Source: Streptomyces sp. TRM68416
Lineage (GTDB): Bacteria; Actinomycetota; Actinomycetes; Streptomycetales; Streptomycetaceae
Assembly: GCF_014596915.1 (NCBI RefSeq)
Contig: NZ_JACVWU010000033.1
Span: 1 to 64,000, forward strand
DNA length: 64,000 nucleotides
Reading direction: 5' to 3'
Positions within the stretch are counted from its first letter, which is position 1. Each line of letters opens with the position of its first letter. The notes beneath the pieces were generated by a model that made no database searches, was not told the DNA's origin, and saw only the letters and a program-made list of their open reading frames with translations. This document shows positions 7,206 to 15,576 of this stretch, one piece after another. The translations under genes were made by a program, and so were the position numbers.

Positions 7206-8111
7206 TCAGCGGGTGGGCAGCAGACCGCCCGTGGGCAGGGCGGGCGGTGCCACCGGCAGGGCGGGCGGGGAGACGGGCAGGGCGGGCGGGGAGACCGGGA
7301 GGTCCACCGGCAGGCTCGGCAGCGGCGGCAGGCCGGGCAGGTCCGGTACGGGCAGTCCGCCGCCGAGGAGCGTGGCGGCGACGACGTTGACCAGGCCGGT
7401 GAGTACGCCCGTCACGGCCGGGACGACCTGGCCGACGTCCCCGGAGGTGACGGCGGCGAGCAGCGTGTCGACCGCCTTCTGGAGGGCGGCGAGGGCGTCG
7501 GCGACCAGGTCGGCGGGGAGCGCGGCCGCCGGCGCCTTGGAGTCGCCGCTCTTGGTGAGCGTGGGCAGTGCGGGCAGCGCGGCTACGGGGTCGGCGGGCA
7601 GCGCGGCCACCGGGTCGGCCGGCAGGGCGGCGACGGGATCGGCGGGGAGGGCCGGTGTTTCGGGCAGAGCGGGTGTCTCCGGGAGCGCCGGCGTCTCGGG
7701 CAGCGCCGGCGTCTCGGGCAGGGCCGGCGTCTCGGGCAGCGCCGGCGTCTCGGGCAGGGCCGGCGTCTCCGGCAGCGTGGGCGGGGTGACCGGTGCGGCC
7801 TCGGTGGCCTTGGCGATGGCCTCCTTCACGGCGTCGCCGAGCTCGGCCGCGTCCGCGGCCGGCAGTTGGCCGTCGTCGGCCTTGAGTACGGCTTCCACCA
7901 GGTCGGTGACCGGGGTGAGCACGCCGCCGACGTCGCCCAGGGCCTTGGCCTGGGCGAGGAGCGCGTCCGCGCCGGGGACGGGCGCGTTGGCCACCGCCTC
8001 GATGCGCTCGCGCTGGGAGTCGGCGGCGACCGCGGCGGGCGCGGCGAGTCCGACGAGGACGGCGGCGCTGAGTGCGGCGGACGCGATACGCCGTGCGGGC
8101 AGAGCACGCAT
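7206..8111 (-). CDS. secreted repeat protein with LPETP and LPADP repeats
   Basis: 301 residues. A signal peptide (ARRIASAALSAAVLVGLAAP) leads into an alpha-helical segment (residues about 30-105), then seven tandem LPETPA hexapeptides. Next come three ALPADPVA octapeptides, a second helical segment (DLVADALAALQKAVDTLLAA), and a Pro/Leu/Val-rich tail ending LPTGGLLPTR. No cysteine and no membrane anchor. LPET resembles a sortase core but is followed by Pro-Ala, not Gly, and sits mid-protein, so anchoring is unlikely. The design resembles a cell-wall or matrix spacer. Function unknown; strong terminator at 7157-7183. Confidence 0.8.
   Translation of the reverse strand: MRALPARRIASAALSAAVLVGLAAPAAVAADSQRERIEAVANAPVPGADALLAQAKALGDVGGVLTPVTDLVEAVLKADDGQLPAADAAELGDAVKEAIAKATEAAPVTPPTLPETPALPETPALPETPALPETPALPETPALPETPALPETPALPADPVAALPADPVAALPADPVAALPALPTLTKSGDSKAPAAALPADLVADALAALQKAVDTLLAAVTSGDVGQVVPAVTGVLTGLVNVVAATLLGGGLPVPDLPGLPPLPSLPVDLPVSPPALPVSPPALPVAPPALPTGGLLPTR
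7650..7776. repeat. 18-bp tandem repeat coding LPETPA
   Basis: Seven in-frame copies of an 18-bp unit (core GCCGGCGTCTCGGGCAG on the plus strand). The inner copies are almost identical at the DNA level, while the outer ones differ at silent positions. This pattern fits recent slippage-driven expansion within the secreted protein gene. Confidence 0.85.
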
Positions 8112-8290
8112 GGGACATTACCTTTCGGTGTGGGACAAACCTGTCCCCACCGTGAAAGCGTCCAACGCGCTCCGCAACCGAACGAACCCGCTGAGTGACC
8201 ATCCGTCGTCCGCGTCGCCGCTGGTGGGACGGCCTGTCAAGCGCCACACGCCCCTTCGGCTCCCCCATCCCCCATTCGGGGCAACGCGAA

Positions 8291-8331
8291 CCGGCCGCTC
8301 CGCCGTGATGGAACCACGGGGGAGCGGCCGG
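8291..8331 (-). terminator. hairpin past the chaplin gene at 8352
   Basis: CCGGCCGCTCC at 8291-8301 pairs with GGAGCGGCCGG at 8321-8331, with further inner pairs GTG/CAC. It starts 20 bp past the chaplin stop. There is no long T-run, so this is a GC-rich stem of the type Streptomyces often uses. Confidence 0.6.
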
Positions 8332-8351
8332 GAAAGGGGCTCGCTGCGACG

Positions 8352-8591
8352 TCAGTCGTTGACGCAGGTGTTGCCGAACGCCGGGTTCAGCAGGCCGATC
8401 AGGTTGGCGGTGTTGCCGCAGACGTTGACCGGGACGTGGACCGGGACCTGGGCGACGTTGCCCGACAGCACGCCCGGGGAGTGGGCGGCGGCGGCGTGCG
8501 CGTCACTGTCGGCGGCGGCGACACCGGCGCCGCCCGCAACGGCCGCGGCGGCAACGGACGTAAGGACCAGGCCCTTCGCGATACGCGACAT
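8352..8591 (-). CDS. short chaplin, ChpF-like by position
   Basis: 79 residues, the standard short-chaplin size. A signal peptide (SRIAKGLVLTSVAAAAVAGG, cleavage near AAA-D) precedes a single chaplin domain: HSPGVLSGNVAQVPVHVPVN, then VCGNTANLIGLLNPAFGNTC, ending CVND. Both cysteines are present. Secreted to the hyphal surface, where chaplins form the hydrophobic fibrillar coat with rodlins. An AGGAG ribosome site is at 8601-8605. A long inverted repeat lies immediately upstream in the leader (8610-8653). A hairpin follows the gene. In S. coelicolor a chaplin (ChpF) lies at the corresponding position, from memory. Confidence 0.93.
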   Translation of the reverse strand: MSRIAKGLVLTSVAAAAVAGGAGVAAADSDAHAAAAHSPGVLSGNVAQVPVHVPVNVCGNTANLIGLLNPAFGNTCVND

Positions 8592-8609
8592 GGAGAGGTG
8601 CTCCTTGGG

Positions 8610-8653
8610 GTTGACACAAACACCCGGGCGGGGATGCCCGGCGCTGTGTCAAC
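8610..8653 (-). promoter_or_regulatory. inverted repeat in the chaplin leader
   Basis: GTTGACACA at 8610-8618 and TGTGTCAAC at 8645-8653 are perfect reverse complements. Between them CCGGGC and GCCCGG pair as well. In the chaplin transcript this would be a long stem ending a few bases before the Shine-Dalgarno. It may be a leader hairpin or a protein-binding site; TTGACA within it also resembles a -35. Confidence 0.5.
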
Positions 8654-8851
8654 GCGCGGCGCCCACCGGGGTTGTGCCGCCAATGGGGTGATCTGCCGAC
8701 GGGCCCGGCTTCACCAATCCGACACACTTGTCATCTTTCGCCGGATTAATACGGATAGCGACTAGAGTTGCGGACCTCCTGACGCACCCCTATTGCAAGC
8801 AAATCGCACCTTTTCCGAATCGCCATCCGTTCCGAAAGGGCACCGCCGGTC

Positions 8852-9103
8852 ATGCGCCATTCCCCGGGTCCGCCGTCGCGCCGCGCGACGGCGGACGTCC
8901 CGAACTCGACGACCGGCGGGCCGGGAGCGGCTCCGGCGGAGCGTGCGCCCGCGCAGGAGAACATCCCCGGCCACGACCGCGACGTGTTCGAACGGGAACC
9001 GGCGCTGCGGTCCGGTGGTGACCAGCCGGCCTTCCGGCTCGTTTCCCAGCAGGACGCGGCGTGGACCGGCGGGCACTTCGTCGCCGTCGACGCCCAGCAG
9101 TGA
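8852..9103 (+). CDS. hypothetical protein ahead of the exopolysaccharide operon
   Basis: 83 residues from an ATG at 8852. Codon third positions are strongly GC, as in real genes here, but no clear Shine-Dalgarno is seen. The product is charged and Pro-rich (AERAPAQENIPGHDRDVFER), has no signal peptide or membrane segment, and matches no family I know. It lies 51 bp ahead of the first glycosyltransferase gene and in the same direction, so it might be the first gene of that operon. It may also be a chance frame in the leader. Confidence 0.4.
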   Translation: MRHSPGPPSRRATADVPNSTTGGPGAAPAERAPAQENIPGHDRDVFEREPALRSGGDQPAFRLVSQQDAAWTGGHFVAVDAQQ

Positions 9104-9154
9104 GGCGCGTTCCCGCCCGTCCCGAGCGACATCCGTGAGCGAGGAAACCGCGCA

Positions 9155-10315
9155 ATGCACCTGTCAGCCACCGACCCTCCGCCGCGGGTCCTGCACCTCA
9201 CCCAGCCCGTGGACGGCGGGGTCGCGCGGGTCGTGACCGATCTGGCCCGGGCCCAGCTCGCGGCCGGTCTGCACGTCACCGTCGCCTGCCCGGACAGCGG
9301 TCTGAGCGCCGCGCTGCGGGCTCTGGGCGCCGACGTACGGCACTGGGCCGCGACCCGGTCCCCGGGCCCGACACTCGTTCGAGAGGTACGTCGTCTCGCG
9401 CGCGTGATCGAGGACGTGGGGCCCGAGCTGGTGCACGCGCACAGCGCCAAGGCCGGTCTCGCCGGGCGGCTCGCCGTGCGGGGCCGGATCCCGACCGTGT
9501 TCCAGCCGCACGCCTGGTCGTTCGAGGCGGTCGGCGGGCCCATGGCGGCCCTCGCCCTGAACTGGGAGCGGCGCGGGGCGCGTTGGGCCTCCCGGACGGT
9601 GTGCGTGAGCGAGGCGGAGCGCGCGACCGGGCTGCGCGCCGGGATTCGCACCGAGTGGTCGGTGATCCCCAACGGCATCGACCCGGAGCGCTACCACCCC
9701 GCCGCCGACGGCACCGTACGCACCGGGCTGCTGCCGGACGTCGACCCGCGGGCGCCGTTGGTGGTGTGCGTGGGGCGGCTGTGCCGGCAGAAGGGGCAGG
9801 ACCTGCTGCTCCAGGCGTGGGCCTCGGTGCTGCGCCGGGTTCCCGAAGCCCGTCTGGTACTGGTCGGCGACGGTCCGGACCGGGCCGCGCTGAAGGCCCG
9901 CGCGCCCCGGTCGGTGCTGTTCGCGGGGGCCGTCGCCGACGCCGCCCCCTGGTACCAGGCCGCCGACCTGGTCGTCCTGCCCTCGCGCTGGGAGGGCATG
10001 GCGCTCGCCCCGTTGGAGGCCATGGCCTGCGGGCGGCCCGTGGTGGTGACGGACGTGGACGGCGCCCGGGAGAGCCTGCCGCCCTCCCTCGCGCCGCACT
10101 GCCTGGTGCCGCCGCGGGACCCGGCGCGGCTGGCCGACGCCGTCGCCGGGCTGCTCGGCGATCCGCTGCTGTGCGAGTCGCTCGGCCACCAAGGACGCCG
10201 GCACGTCCTGTCCACGCACGACGTGCGGCACACCGCCGAGCGGGTCGCGGGCGTCTACCGCGACCTGCTCGGACGGGAAGTGCCCACCGAGTACAGGGAG
10301 TCCATCCACTCGTGA
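9155..10315 (+). CDS. glycosyltransferase family 4, first gene of EPS operon
   Basis: 386 residues, GT-B fold. The N-terminal acceptor domain starts RVLHLTQPVDGGVARVV. The C-terminal donor domain shows VIPNGIDPERY from about residue 170, VGRLCRQKGQDLLLQAW, and the E-x7-E motif Glu280/Glu288 in WEGMALAPLEAM, which holds the nucleotide sugar. These retaining enzymes add sugars to a lipid-linked repeat unit at the inner face of the membrane. GAGGAAA precedes the ATG. The stop overlaps the GTG of the priming transferase (GTGA), the first of a chain of such overlaps to 18456. Confidence 0.92.
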   Translation: MHLSATDPPPRVLHLTQPVDGGVARVVTDLARAQLAAGLHVTVACPDSGLSAALRALGADVRHWAATRSPGPTLVREVRRLARVIEDVGPELVHAHSAKAGLAGRLAVRGRIPTVFQPHAWSFEAVGGPMAALALNWERRGARWASRTVCVSEAERATGLRAGIRTEWSVIPNGIDPERYHPAADGTVRTGLLPDVDPRAPLVVCVGRLCRQKGQDLLLQAWASVLRRVPEARLVLVGDGPDRAALKARAPRSVLFAGAVADAAPWYQAADLVVLPSRWEGMALAPLEAMACGRPVVVTDVDGARESLPPSLAPHCLVPPRDPARLADAVAGLLGDPLLCESLGHQGRRHVLSTHDVRHTAERVAGVYRDLLGREVPTEYRESIHS

Positions 10316-11727
10316 CCGCCGAAAGCACCGTCCCCTCGCCCGGCGGGCAGCCACGGGATCTCGGTTTCTCGCCCGTCTCGGTCATGCCGTCGCGCCGCAC
10401 CGCAGCCGGCTTCCGCTTCCCCGCGCGCAGACCCCGCCCGCGCCCCGCCTCGCCGCTGCCGCTGCTCGCCGCCGACGGCGCCGCCGCCTGCGCCGGCGCC
10501 CTGGTCCTGGGCCGCCCGGTCCTGGTCGGCCTGCTGGTGGCCGCGTCGCTGCTGCTGCGCCCGCACCTGCCCCGGCCCACCACCGGCGTGCTCGACGAAC
10601 TGCCCGCGGTCTGCGGCCGGATCGTCGTCGCCTGGCTGGCGCTGGCGGCCGCGGTGGCCGCGTACGCACCCCAGCAGGCGCTCTCCGCCCGCACCCTGGC
10701 CCTCGGCGTCCTGCTCCAGTCGACGGCGAGCTGCACGGGCCGCGGCCTGGTGCACTGGCGGCGGCGCGTCGTCCTGCGGGACCGCCCGCGCGCCGCGCTC
10801 GTCGTCGGACCGGCGGCGACCGCGCAGCGCGTGGCCGCCGCGGTGCTGCGCCATCCGCGCTGCGGGGTGCGCCCGGTGGGCGTCGTGGCCGAGGACCCGG
10901 ACGGCGCCGAGGGCCTGCCCGTGCTGACGACCGGCGGGGAGGTCGAGCGGGCGCTCATCCAGAACGGCGTACGCGACGTGCTGGCCGTGCATCCGTCCGT
11001 ACGGTCCGAACAGGCGCCGCTGCTGCGGGCGCTGGCCGAGTCGGGCTGCACGGTGTGGGAGGTCGACGCGGACTCCCCCGCCTACGGCAGCCGCGCCCAG
11101 CTCGCCGGGTTCGCCTGCCGGCGCCTGGACCTGGGGACGGCACGGCGGCGCGGCAGTGCCGGCAAGCGGCTGCTGGACGTGACCGTCTCGGGGACGCTGC
11201 TGCTGCTGGTCAGCCCGCTGCTGCTGGTGTGCGCGCTGGTGCTGCGGCTGACCGGCGGACCCGGCGTGGTCTTCCGGCAGGAGCGCATCGGCAAGGACGG
11301 GCGCCCCTTCACGCTGCTGAAGTTCCGCACCCACCGCCCGGTCGACGAGCACGAGGCGGCGACCCGCTGGAGCGTGGCCGGCGAGGTCCGCATGTCGTGG
11401 TTCTGCCGCTTCCTGCGCCGCACCTCGCTGGACGAGCTGCTCCAGCTGTGGAACGTCCTGCGCGGCGACATGAGCCTGGTCGGCCCGCGCCCCGAACGCC
11501 CGTACTTCGTCGCGCAGTTCGGCCAGACCTACCCCGGCTACGCGGCCCGCCACCGGATGCAGACCGGCATCACCGGCCTGGCCCAGATCCAGGGACTGCG
11601 CGGTGACACCTCCATCGAGGACCGGGCGCGGTTCGACAACGCCTACATCGACAACTGGTCGCTGTGGCAGGACGTGTGCATCCTGCTGCGCACGGCGGCC
11701 GCGCTCGTGCGCCCGACGGGGAGCTGA
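10312..11727 (+). CDS. polyprenyl-phosphate sugar-1-phosphate transferase (priming)
   Basis: 471 residues. The N-terminal half has membrane segments and a nucleotide-binding-like domain (AALVVGPAATAQRVAAAVL). The C-terminal 190 residues are the bacterial sugar transferase domain: RLLDVTVSGTLLLLVSPLLL, VVFRQERIGKDGRPFTLLKF, the conserved TSLDELLQLWNVLRGDMSLV and GPRPERPY. This WbaP/ExoY-type enzyme puts the first sugar phosphate on undecaprenyl phosphate and so starts each repeat unit. One odd point is the FRTHRP stretch where most family members have KFRSM. GTG start, overlapping the previous gene by 4 bp. Confidence 0.92.
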   Translation: MTAESTVPSPGGQPRDLGFSPVSVMPSRRTAAGFRFPARRPRPRPASPLPLLAADGAAACAGALVLGRPVLVGLLVAASLLLRPHLPRPTTGVLDELPAVCGRIVVAWLALAAAVAAYAPQQALSARTLALGVLLQSTASCTGRGLVHWRRRVVLRDRPRAALVVGPAATAQRVAAAVLRHPRCGVRPVGVVAEDPDGAEGLPVLTTGGEVERALIQNGVRDVLAVHPSVRSEQAPLLRALAESGCTVWEVDADSPAYGSRAQLAGFACRRLDLGTARRRGSAGKRLLDVTVSGTLLLLVSPLLLVCALVLRLTGGPGVVFRQERIGKDGRPFTLLKFRTHRPVDEHEAATRWSVAGEVRMSWFCRFLRRTSLDELLQLWNVLRGDMSLVGPRPERPYFVAQFGQTYPGYAARHRMQTGITGLAQIQGLRGDTSIEDRARFDNAYIDNWSLWQDVCILLRTAAALVRPTGS

Positions 11728-11731
11728 ACCG

Positions 11732-13030
11732 ATGACCAGCCTCGCACTGACCGCGCCGCGCGCCCGGTCCCTCTCCCCGGTGCTGCCGGTGGCGGCCGTC
11801 ATCGCCGTGCTCGGGCTGCCGCTCGGGCCCGGCGGCGAGGGCGGCGCCGGCCCGGCCGACGCGCTCTCCGCGCTGGCGGTGCTGTACTGCGCGATCCGGC
11901 TGCTGCGGGACCGGCGGCGCCCGCTGTCCCGTACGGCGGCCGTGGTGCTGGGCCTGCCCGTGGTGGGGCTCGCGGTCGCGGCCGTGGGGGCGTCGTCTCC
12001 GGGGGCCGGACTGGCCGGGATGGGCCGGTACCTCCAGGTGTTCGTGCTGGTCCCGGCGGCCGTGCTGCTGCTGGTCCGGCACCGCGCCGACTTCCGGCTG
12101 CTGGCCTGGACGTTCGTGGGGCTCGCCGGCTGGCAGGGGGCCGTCGGCGTGCACCAGTACGTCACCGGGACCGGCGCCTCCTACCAGGGCGAGACGATCC
12201 GCGCGGTCGGCACCTTCGGCGCGCAGGACGTGATGGGGATGGCGACGGTCGTCTCCTTCGGGCTGGTGTGCGCGGTGGGCCTGGCGCTGGGCCACGCGCC
12301 GCTGCGGCAGCGCGCGGTCGCCGCCGCCTGCGCGGTGGCGCTGCTGCTGCCGCTCGCGCTGTCCTTCAGCCGGGGCGCGTGGATCGCGACCGCGCTCACG
12401 TGCACGGTGCAGCTCGCGCTCGCCGGGATGCGCCGCGCGCTGAAGGTGGGCGCGGTGGTGGCGGCGGCCGGGGTGATCCTGGTGGGCGGGTTCGGGATCG
12501 GCACGGCGATGCTCCAGGAGCGGATCAGCAGCATCACCCAGGTCACCGACGCGCCCGACCAGTCCGTCACCGACCGGTACACGATGTGGGCGGCGGCCGT
12601 CGGCATGTGGCGCGAACAGCCGCTGACCGGCGTGGGGTTGAAGGGCTTCCCCGAGCACCGGGACGCGCACGCCTCGCTCGCGCTGTCCTCGGGCAGCGAC
12701 ACCGAGGGCGCGGGTGCCGCGTACGTGAAGCAGCCGCTGCTGTCCCCGCACAACATGTACCTGCTGATCCTCGCCGAGCAGGGCCTGATCGGCCTGCTGG
12801 CCCTCGCGGGCGGCTGGCTGGCGCTGCTGGTGTGCGCGCTGCGCAAGGTCGTGCGGCGCGCCCCCGGCCTCGACTGCGGCCTCGTCGCCACCGGCCTGCT
12901 GACCTGGCTGCTCGTCGACTTCGCCTACGCCGACATCGGCGGCCCCTCCACCGTGCTGACCGCGGTCTGCCTCGGCCTGGCGGGGTGGTGGGGGCTGAGC
13001 GGCACCTCGGGCGAGGCCGCGGCACGATGA
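11732..13030 (+). CDS. Wzy-type O-antigen ligase/polymerase family membrane protein
   Basis: 432 residues with about ten to twelve membrane helices. The Wzy_C/O-antigen ligase features are the periplasmic-loop motif LSFSRGAWIATAL, the pair GVGLKGFPEHR and HNMYLLILAEQGLIGLLAL late in the protein, and a large extracytoplasmic loop between them. In a Wzx/Wzy system it joins lipid-linked repeat units at the outer face. The ATG is 4 bp after the priming transferase stop, with GGGGAGC just ahead. Its stop overlaps the flippase ATG (ATGA). Polymerase rather than ligase is inferred from the operon, since no lipid A core exists here. Confidence 0.88.
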   Translation: MTSLALTAPRARSLSPVLPVAAVIAVLGLPLGPGGEGGAGPADALSALAVLYCAIRLLRDRRRPLSRTAAVVLGLPVVGLAVAAVGASSPGAGLAGMGRYLQVFVLVPAAVLLLVRHRADFRLLAWTFVGLAGWQGAVGVHQYVTGTGASYQGETIRAVGTFGAQDVMGMATVVSFGLVCAVGLALGHAPLRQRAVAAACAVALLLPLALSFSRGAWIATALTCTVQLALAGMRRALKVGAVVAAAGVILVGGFGIGTAMLQERISSITQVTDAPDQSVTDRYTMWAAAVGMWREQPLTGVGLKGFPEHRDAHASLALSSGSDTEGAGAAYVKQPLLSPHNMYLLILAEQGLIGLLALAGGWLALLVCALRKVVRRAPGLDCGLVATGLLTWLLVDFAYADIGGPSTVLTAVCLGLAGWWGLSGTSGEAAAR

Positions 13031-15576
13031 CGGTGACGCCTCCTCGGACCGGCGCCGACGGTGCGGTGACGCTGCCGCCGGCGCGTTCCGGTGACCCGGG
13101 GCCGGTCCAGGACCACGCCGAACTCGCCCCCGTGTCGCGCAAGTTCCTCGCCCGCGCCACCCTGGTCACCGCCGTGCTGTCGATCGCCGGCGCGCTGCTC
13201 GGGCTCGCCCGGGACCAGGCGCTGGCCCGGCTGTTCGGGGCCGGGAGCGAGACGGACGCGTTCCTCGTGGCGTGGACGGTGCCGGAGTTCGCCTCGACGC
13301 TGCTGATCGAGGACGGCCTCGCCTTCGCGCTGGTCCCGGCGTTCAGCCTGGCGCTCGCCCGCCGCGCGCAGGGCGCCCCCGGTGATCCGGTGCGGTCCCT
13401 GGTCGCCACCACACTGCCCCGGCTCACGCTCGCCCTGGTCGGCGCCGCAGCCCTGGTCGTCGCGGGCGCCCCCTACCTGGTCGAGGCGCTCGCCCCCGGG
13501 CTGCCCGATCCGGCGCTCGCCGTGGACTGCACCCGGCTGACGGCGACCTGCGTGCTCAGCTTCGGTCTCGCCGGGTACTGCAGCGCGGCGCTGCGGGCAC
13601 ACCGGCGGTTCCTGGCGCCGGCCGCGATCTACGTGGCGTACAACACCGGCATCATCACGGCGATGTTCGTCCTCGGCGGCCACTGGGGCGTGCGCTCGGC
13701 GGCCGTGGGTGTCGCGGTGGGCGGCGTCCTGATGTTCGCCGTTCAACTCCCCTTCCTGCTGAGGCAGTTGCGGCGCAAGGCGGCCGTGACCGAGCAGCCG
13801 GGCCCCGCGGACGGGCAGGCCGTCACCCTCGCCCTGGTCGCGACCGTGCTGCTGTTCGCGCTCTGCCGCCAGTCCCAGGTCCTCATCGAACGCTTCCTCG
13901 CCTCCACCCTGCCCGCCGGGTCCATCTCGCACCTGAACTACGCGCAGAAGGTGGCCCAGATCCCGATGACGCTGTCGCTGATGCTGTGCACGGTCACCTT
14001 CCCGGTGGTGGCGCGGGCGCTGGCCGAGGGCGACGTGGAGCGGGCCCGCACCCGAGTGGAGCGGGATCTGGCGCTGGCCGCGTGCGTGGTGCTGGTGGGC
14101 GCCGCGACGGTGATCGCCTGCGCACCGCAGATCGTCGAAGTCCTCTTCCAGCGCGGCGCGTTCACCGCGAAGGACACCGCCGCGACCGCGGGCGTGATGC
14201 GCGTCTACGCCCTCGGCCTGCTCGGCCAGACCCTGGTCGGCGCCCTGGTCCGCTCGTACTTCTCGGCGGGCCGCCCCACCTGGTTCCCGGTCGCGGTGAT
14301 GACCGTCGGCATCGTGGTGACGTCCTGGGTCGGCGTCTGGACCGTGCGCCCCTGGGGCGTCTGCGGGATCGCCGCCGCCAACGCCGCCGGCATCACCGTC
14401 ACCGCCGTCCTGCTGCTCGCGGGCATGGGCGAGCGGCGCAGCGTCCCGATCCGCGTCCGTCGGGTGCTGCACGAGCTGAGCCGGCCCGTGCGCGCGGCGG
14501 CGGTCGCGACGGTGGCCGGGGCCTTCGTCGCCGCCCGCTTCGACTCCGCCCTGCCCGGTCTCGCCGCCGGTGGAGCGACGGTGGTCGCCGTCTTCGTCCT
14601 GCTCGGCCGGGCCCTCGGCGCCCAAGGGCTGGGCTCTGTCACCGCACTCCCGTCCGCCCTGCGACGCCTGGCCCGCACGCTCTCCGCGCTGCCGATCCGT
14701 CCGCGCGGCTCCGCCGGGAGAACGGCCCGGCGTCCTGCGGCCGGGCGACGCGGATCCGGCACCCTGCCCCCGCACCCGCCCTCGACTCCGTACGCACCGT
14801 CACACGAAGGCTCTGCCATGTCCGTTTCCGTTGAGACCGGCCCCCGCTCCGGGTCCCGTCCCGGCCCGGTCCCCTGGGTGGCGATGTACCACTCCGTGGG
14901 CGACTGCTCGGACGACCCGTACCGCATCACCGTCACCCCCGACCGCCTCGACGAACAGCTCGACCGGCTCGGCCGGCGCGGCCTGCGGGGCGTGTCCATG
15001 GCCGACCTGCTGGCCGCCCGCGCCCGCGGCGAGGGCCAGGACCTGGTCGGGCTCACCTTCGACGACGGGTACGCCGACTTCGTCGCGGGCGCCCTGCCGG
15101 TGCTGCGCCGCCACGGCTGCGGTGCCACCCTCTTCGTCCTGCCCGGCCGCCTCGGCGGCGACAACGACTGGGACCCGCTGGGCCCGCGCAAGCCGCTGCT
15201 GACCGCCGACGGCATCCGGCGGGCGGCCGAGGCGGGCATCGAGATCGGCTCGCACGGCCTCACCCACATCGACCTGACTCGGGCGGACGACTCCGCGCTC
15301 CGCGCCGAGACCGTCGAAAGCAGAGCACTGCTCTCGGAGTTGACCGGTGCTCCGGTCGAGGGCTTCTGCTACCCCTACGGCCGGGTCGACCAGCGGGCCG
15401 TGGACGCCGTGCGCGCCGCCGGATACACCTACGCCTGCGCCATCGACCCCGGCCCGCTCAGCAGCCTGCACGCCCTGCCCCGGGTGCACATCGGCCAGAA
15501 CGACACCGCCGTACGCCTCTATCTCAAACACCGGCTGCACCGGCTGCGCCGCCGTCCCGTGGCAGGCCTGCGATGA
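13027..15576 (+). CDS. MurJ/Wzx-like flippase fused to a polysaccharide deacetylase
   Basis: One uninterrupted frame of 849 codons. Residues 1-565 are a MVIN/MurJ-type lipid-linked oligosaccharide flippase: ALLGLARDQALARLFGAGSE near the start and some fourteen membrane helices. A Pro/Arg-rich linker (566-597) follows. Residues 598-849 are a CE4 polysaccharide deacetylase with LTFDDG (Asp679-Asp680), SHGLTH (His743, His747) and CYPYGR. No stop separates them, so the flippase must carry the enzyme. An internal ATG at 14818, with a weak ribosome site, could also give free deacetylase. Topology would decide which side the enzyme faces. A lost stop by sequencing error is the alternative. Confidence 0.85.
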   Translation: MTVTPPRTGADGAVTLPPARSGDPGPVQDHAELAPVSRKFLARATLVTAVLSIAGALLGLARDQALARLFGAGSETDAFLVAWTVPEFASTLLIEDGLAFALVPAFSLALARRAQGAPGDPVRSLVATTLPRLTLALVGAAALVVAGAPYLVEALAPGLPDPALAVDCTRLTATCVLSFGLAGYCSAALRAHRRFLAPAAIYVAYNTGIITAMFVLGGHWGVRSAAVGVAVGGVLMFAVQLPFLLRQLRRKAAVTEQPGPADGQAVTLALVATVLLFALCRQSQVLIERFLASTLPAGSISHLNYAQKVAQIPMTLSLMLCTVTFPVVARALAEGDVERARTRVERDLALAACVVLVGAATVIACAPQIVEVLFQRGAFTAKDTAATAGVMRVYALGLLGQTLVGALVRSYFSAGRPTWFPVAVMTVGIVVTSWVGVWTVRPWGVCGIAAANAAGITVTAVLLLAGMGERRSVPIRVRRVLHELSRPVRAAAVATVAGAFVAARFDSALPGLAAGGATVVAVFVLLGRALGAQGLGSVTALPSALRRLARTLSALPIRPRGSAGRTARRPAAGRRGSGTLPPHPPSTPYAPSHEGSAMSVSVETGPRSGSRPGPVPWVAMYHSVGDCSDDPYRITVTPDRLDEQLDRLGRRGLRGVSMADLLAARARGEGQDLVGLTFDDGYADFVAGALPVLRRHGCGATLFVLPGRLGGDNDWDPLGPRKPLLTADGIRRAAEAGIEIGSHGLTHIDLTRADDSALRAETVESRALLSELTGAPVEGFCYPYGRVDQRAVDAVRAAGYTYACAIDPGPLSSLHALPRVHIGQNDTAVRLYLKHRLHRLRRRPVAGLR

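Noticed and set aside
7650..7776. LPETP repeats as sortase anchors
   Set aside because: Sortase motifs need Gly after Thr, sit near the C-terminus and are followed by a hydrophobic helix and basic tail; none of these hold here.
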